DNA from: Phycisphaerales bacterium
GTDB taxonomy: Bacteria; Planctomycetota; Phycisphaerae; Tepidisphaerales; Tepidisphaeraceae
Direction of reading: 5' to 3'
DNA length: 5,926 bases
Assembly: GCA_028288905.1 (NCBI GenBank)
Contig: JAQGHJ010000016.1
Coordinates: 1-5,926 of the forward strand
Each line of letters starts with the position of its first letter. Positions within the stretch are counted from its first letter, which is position 1. The position numbers and the translations under genes were made by a program. Below are positions 5,607 through 5,926 of this stretch, piece by piece. The notes below the pieces were generated by a model. The model did not search any database. It worked only from the letters and a program-made list of their open reading frames with translations, and was not told the origin of the DNA.

Positions 5607-5649
5607 CCTTCGCGTCTTCCTTCGCGCTCTTCGCGCCTTGGCGGTCGCA
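5607..5649 (-). repeat. Outer arm, right copy
   Basis: Reverse complement of the left outer module with 42 of 43 matches. It ends 142 bases before the ATG of the last gene, so the element lies wholly within the divergent spacer. Confidence 0.85.
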
Positions 5650-5791
5650 TGCCCCCTCCGACGCTGTCGACCCCACGGGCGTTCGCCCGCCAAGCGGCTG
5701 GAACCGCCGCGACGCGGGCGGAATATCGATTACCGTCATCGCCCGGCAGCGGTTACGTTCTGGGCAGCCCCCACCCGGGCGACCCACCACC

Positions 5792-5926
5792 ATGACGACC
5801 ACCGCCCCCACCGACCCCTCCCACTCGCCGCTCCCCGCCCCGATCGAGCTGCCGGTGCTGCGGGCCCTGTCCGACCAGTTCCACAACGTCGACGCGGGGT
5901 TGGCCGAGGTGGCCCGGCTGTCGGCG
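5792..5926 (+). CDS. N-terminal fragment, possibly class III fructose-1,6-bisphosphatase (3' end outside window)
   Basis: ATG 5792-5794 opens a frame that stays open to the window edge, giving 45 residues. After a Thr/Pro-rich start, residues 22-44 (VLRALSDQFHNVDAGLAEVARLS) break down as LRALSDQF, then the NVDAGLAEVARL helix. This resembles the segment just before the LPKGT and SDxHGE motifs in Firmicute-type (class III) fructose-bisphosphatase, where an L..L...YP..DA...EI..L pattern is found. The diagnostic metal-binding motifs would lie beyond the window, so the identification is tentative. The enzyme would dephosphorylate fructose-1,6-bisphosphate in gluconeogenesis, which suits a neighbour of gpmI. 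No Shine-Dalgarno sequence precedes the ATG. It could equally be another protein with a short helical N-terminus; the existence of a gene here is more secure than its product. Confidence 0.55.
   Translation, partial: MTTTAPTDPSHSPLPAPIELPVLRALSDQFHNVDAGLAEVARLSA

Larger units (their letters stand above)
5245..5649. repeat. 405-base composite inverted-repeat (foldback) element
   Basis: Two arms of about 200 bases carry the same two modules in mirror order. The outer module, 5245-5287 and the complement of 5607-5649, agrees at 42 of 43 positions and contains CGCGAAG four times (5251, 5259, 5268, 5280). The inner module, 5361-5410 and the complement of 5504-5553, agrees at 44 of 50. Between the modules the arms are diverged and unequal (73 against 53 bases), with only patches alike. 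Further in, GCAGTTG (5425-5431) pairs with 5494-5500, and GAAAGGGTGGCC (5437-5448) pairs with 5466-5477 with one G-T pair, closing a central hairpin near 5457. There is no transposase, and no target-site duplication was identified. It may be a nonautonomous mobile element or a structured intergenic repeat; its function is unknown. Confidence 0.85.
5085..5791. other. Divergent spacer between gpmI and the last gene
   Basis: 707 bases without a credible gene; open frames here are by-products of GC-rich repeats. 5085-5244 is plain GC-rich sequence with no recognisable promoter. 5245-5649 is a composite inverted repeat, listed separately. 5650-5791 contains nested inverted repeats (for example GCCCGC at 5685-5690 with GCGGGC at 5714-5719) and the only AT-leaning stretch, around 5721-5735, about 60 bases before the last gene's ATG. 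A promoter there is possible but not shown by any clear -35/-10 pair. Confidence 0.6.

Noticed and set aside
5198..5650. Short open frames on both strands with peptides like RSEGPLVHR and RSEGHLVHR
   Set aside because: They are translations of the two arms of the repeat element, so their similarity reflects DNA repeats, not a protein family.
5085..5791. Insertion sequence or transposase remnant in the divergent spacer
   Set aside because: No transposase-like peptide exists in any frame and no target-site duplication was identified around 5245-5649; only the inverted repeat itself is present.

Overview
The window is high-GC bacterial chromosome with ordinary central-metabolism genes separated by fairly long spacers that hold dispersed-type repeats. 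The gene content, the long gaps, the frequent GTG starts, the patchy Shine-Dalgarno sequences and the repeat style together suggest a planctomycete, perhaps of the Gemmata group. That placement is an inference from general knowledge, not a search result.

Layout: the 3' end of metF (methylenetetrahydrofolate reductase) on the plus strand converges on a block of five minus-strand genes. In transcription order these are gpmI (cofactor-independent phosphoglycerate mutase), a seven-iron-type ferredoxin, a very small exported protein, a tail-anchored protein of unknown function, and an L-lactate dehydrogenase. Gaps of roughly 155 to 255 bases between them argue for separate or only loosely coupled transcription. 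Upstream of gpmI is a 707-base divergent spacer. It leads to the start of a plus-strand gene cut by the window edge, whose first 45 residues resemble the beginning of class III fructose-1,6-bisphosphatase.

Function: gpmI interconverts 3- and 2-phosphoglycerate, lactate dehydrogenase interconverts pyruvate and lactate, and the truncated last gene, if correctly read, would be the gluconeogenic phosphatase. The ferredoxin is a general low-potential electron carrier. metF belongs to one-carbon metabolism.

No new multi-gene system is visible. The least explained material is in the spacers. A 405-base composite inverted repeat (5245-5649) sits between the divergent gpmI and last-gene starts. A second, unrelated inverted repeat built of 10-base subunits (3293-3423) follows gpmI. 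A degenerate third copy of one module of the first element lies at 2414-2437. Several strong hairpins sit in leaders or at gene ends.
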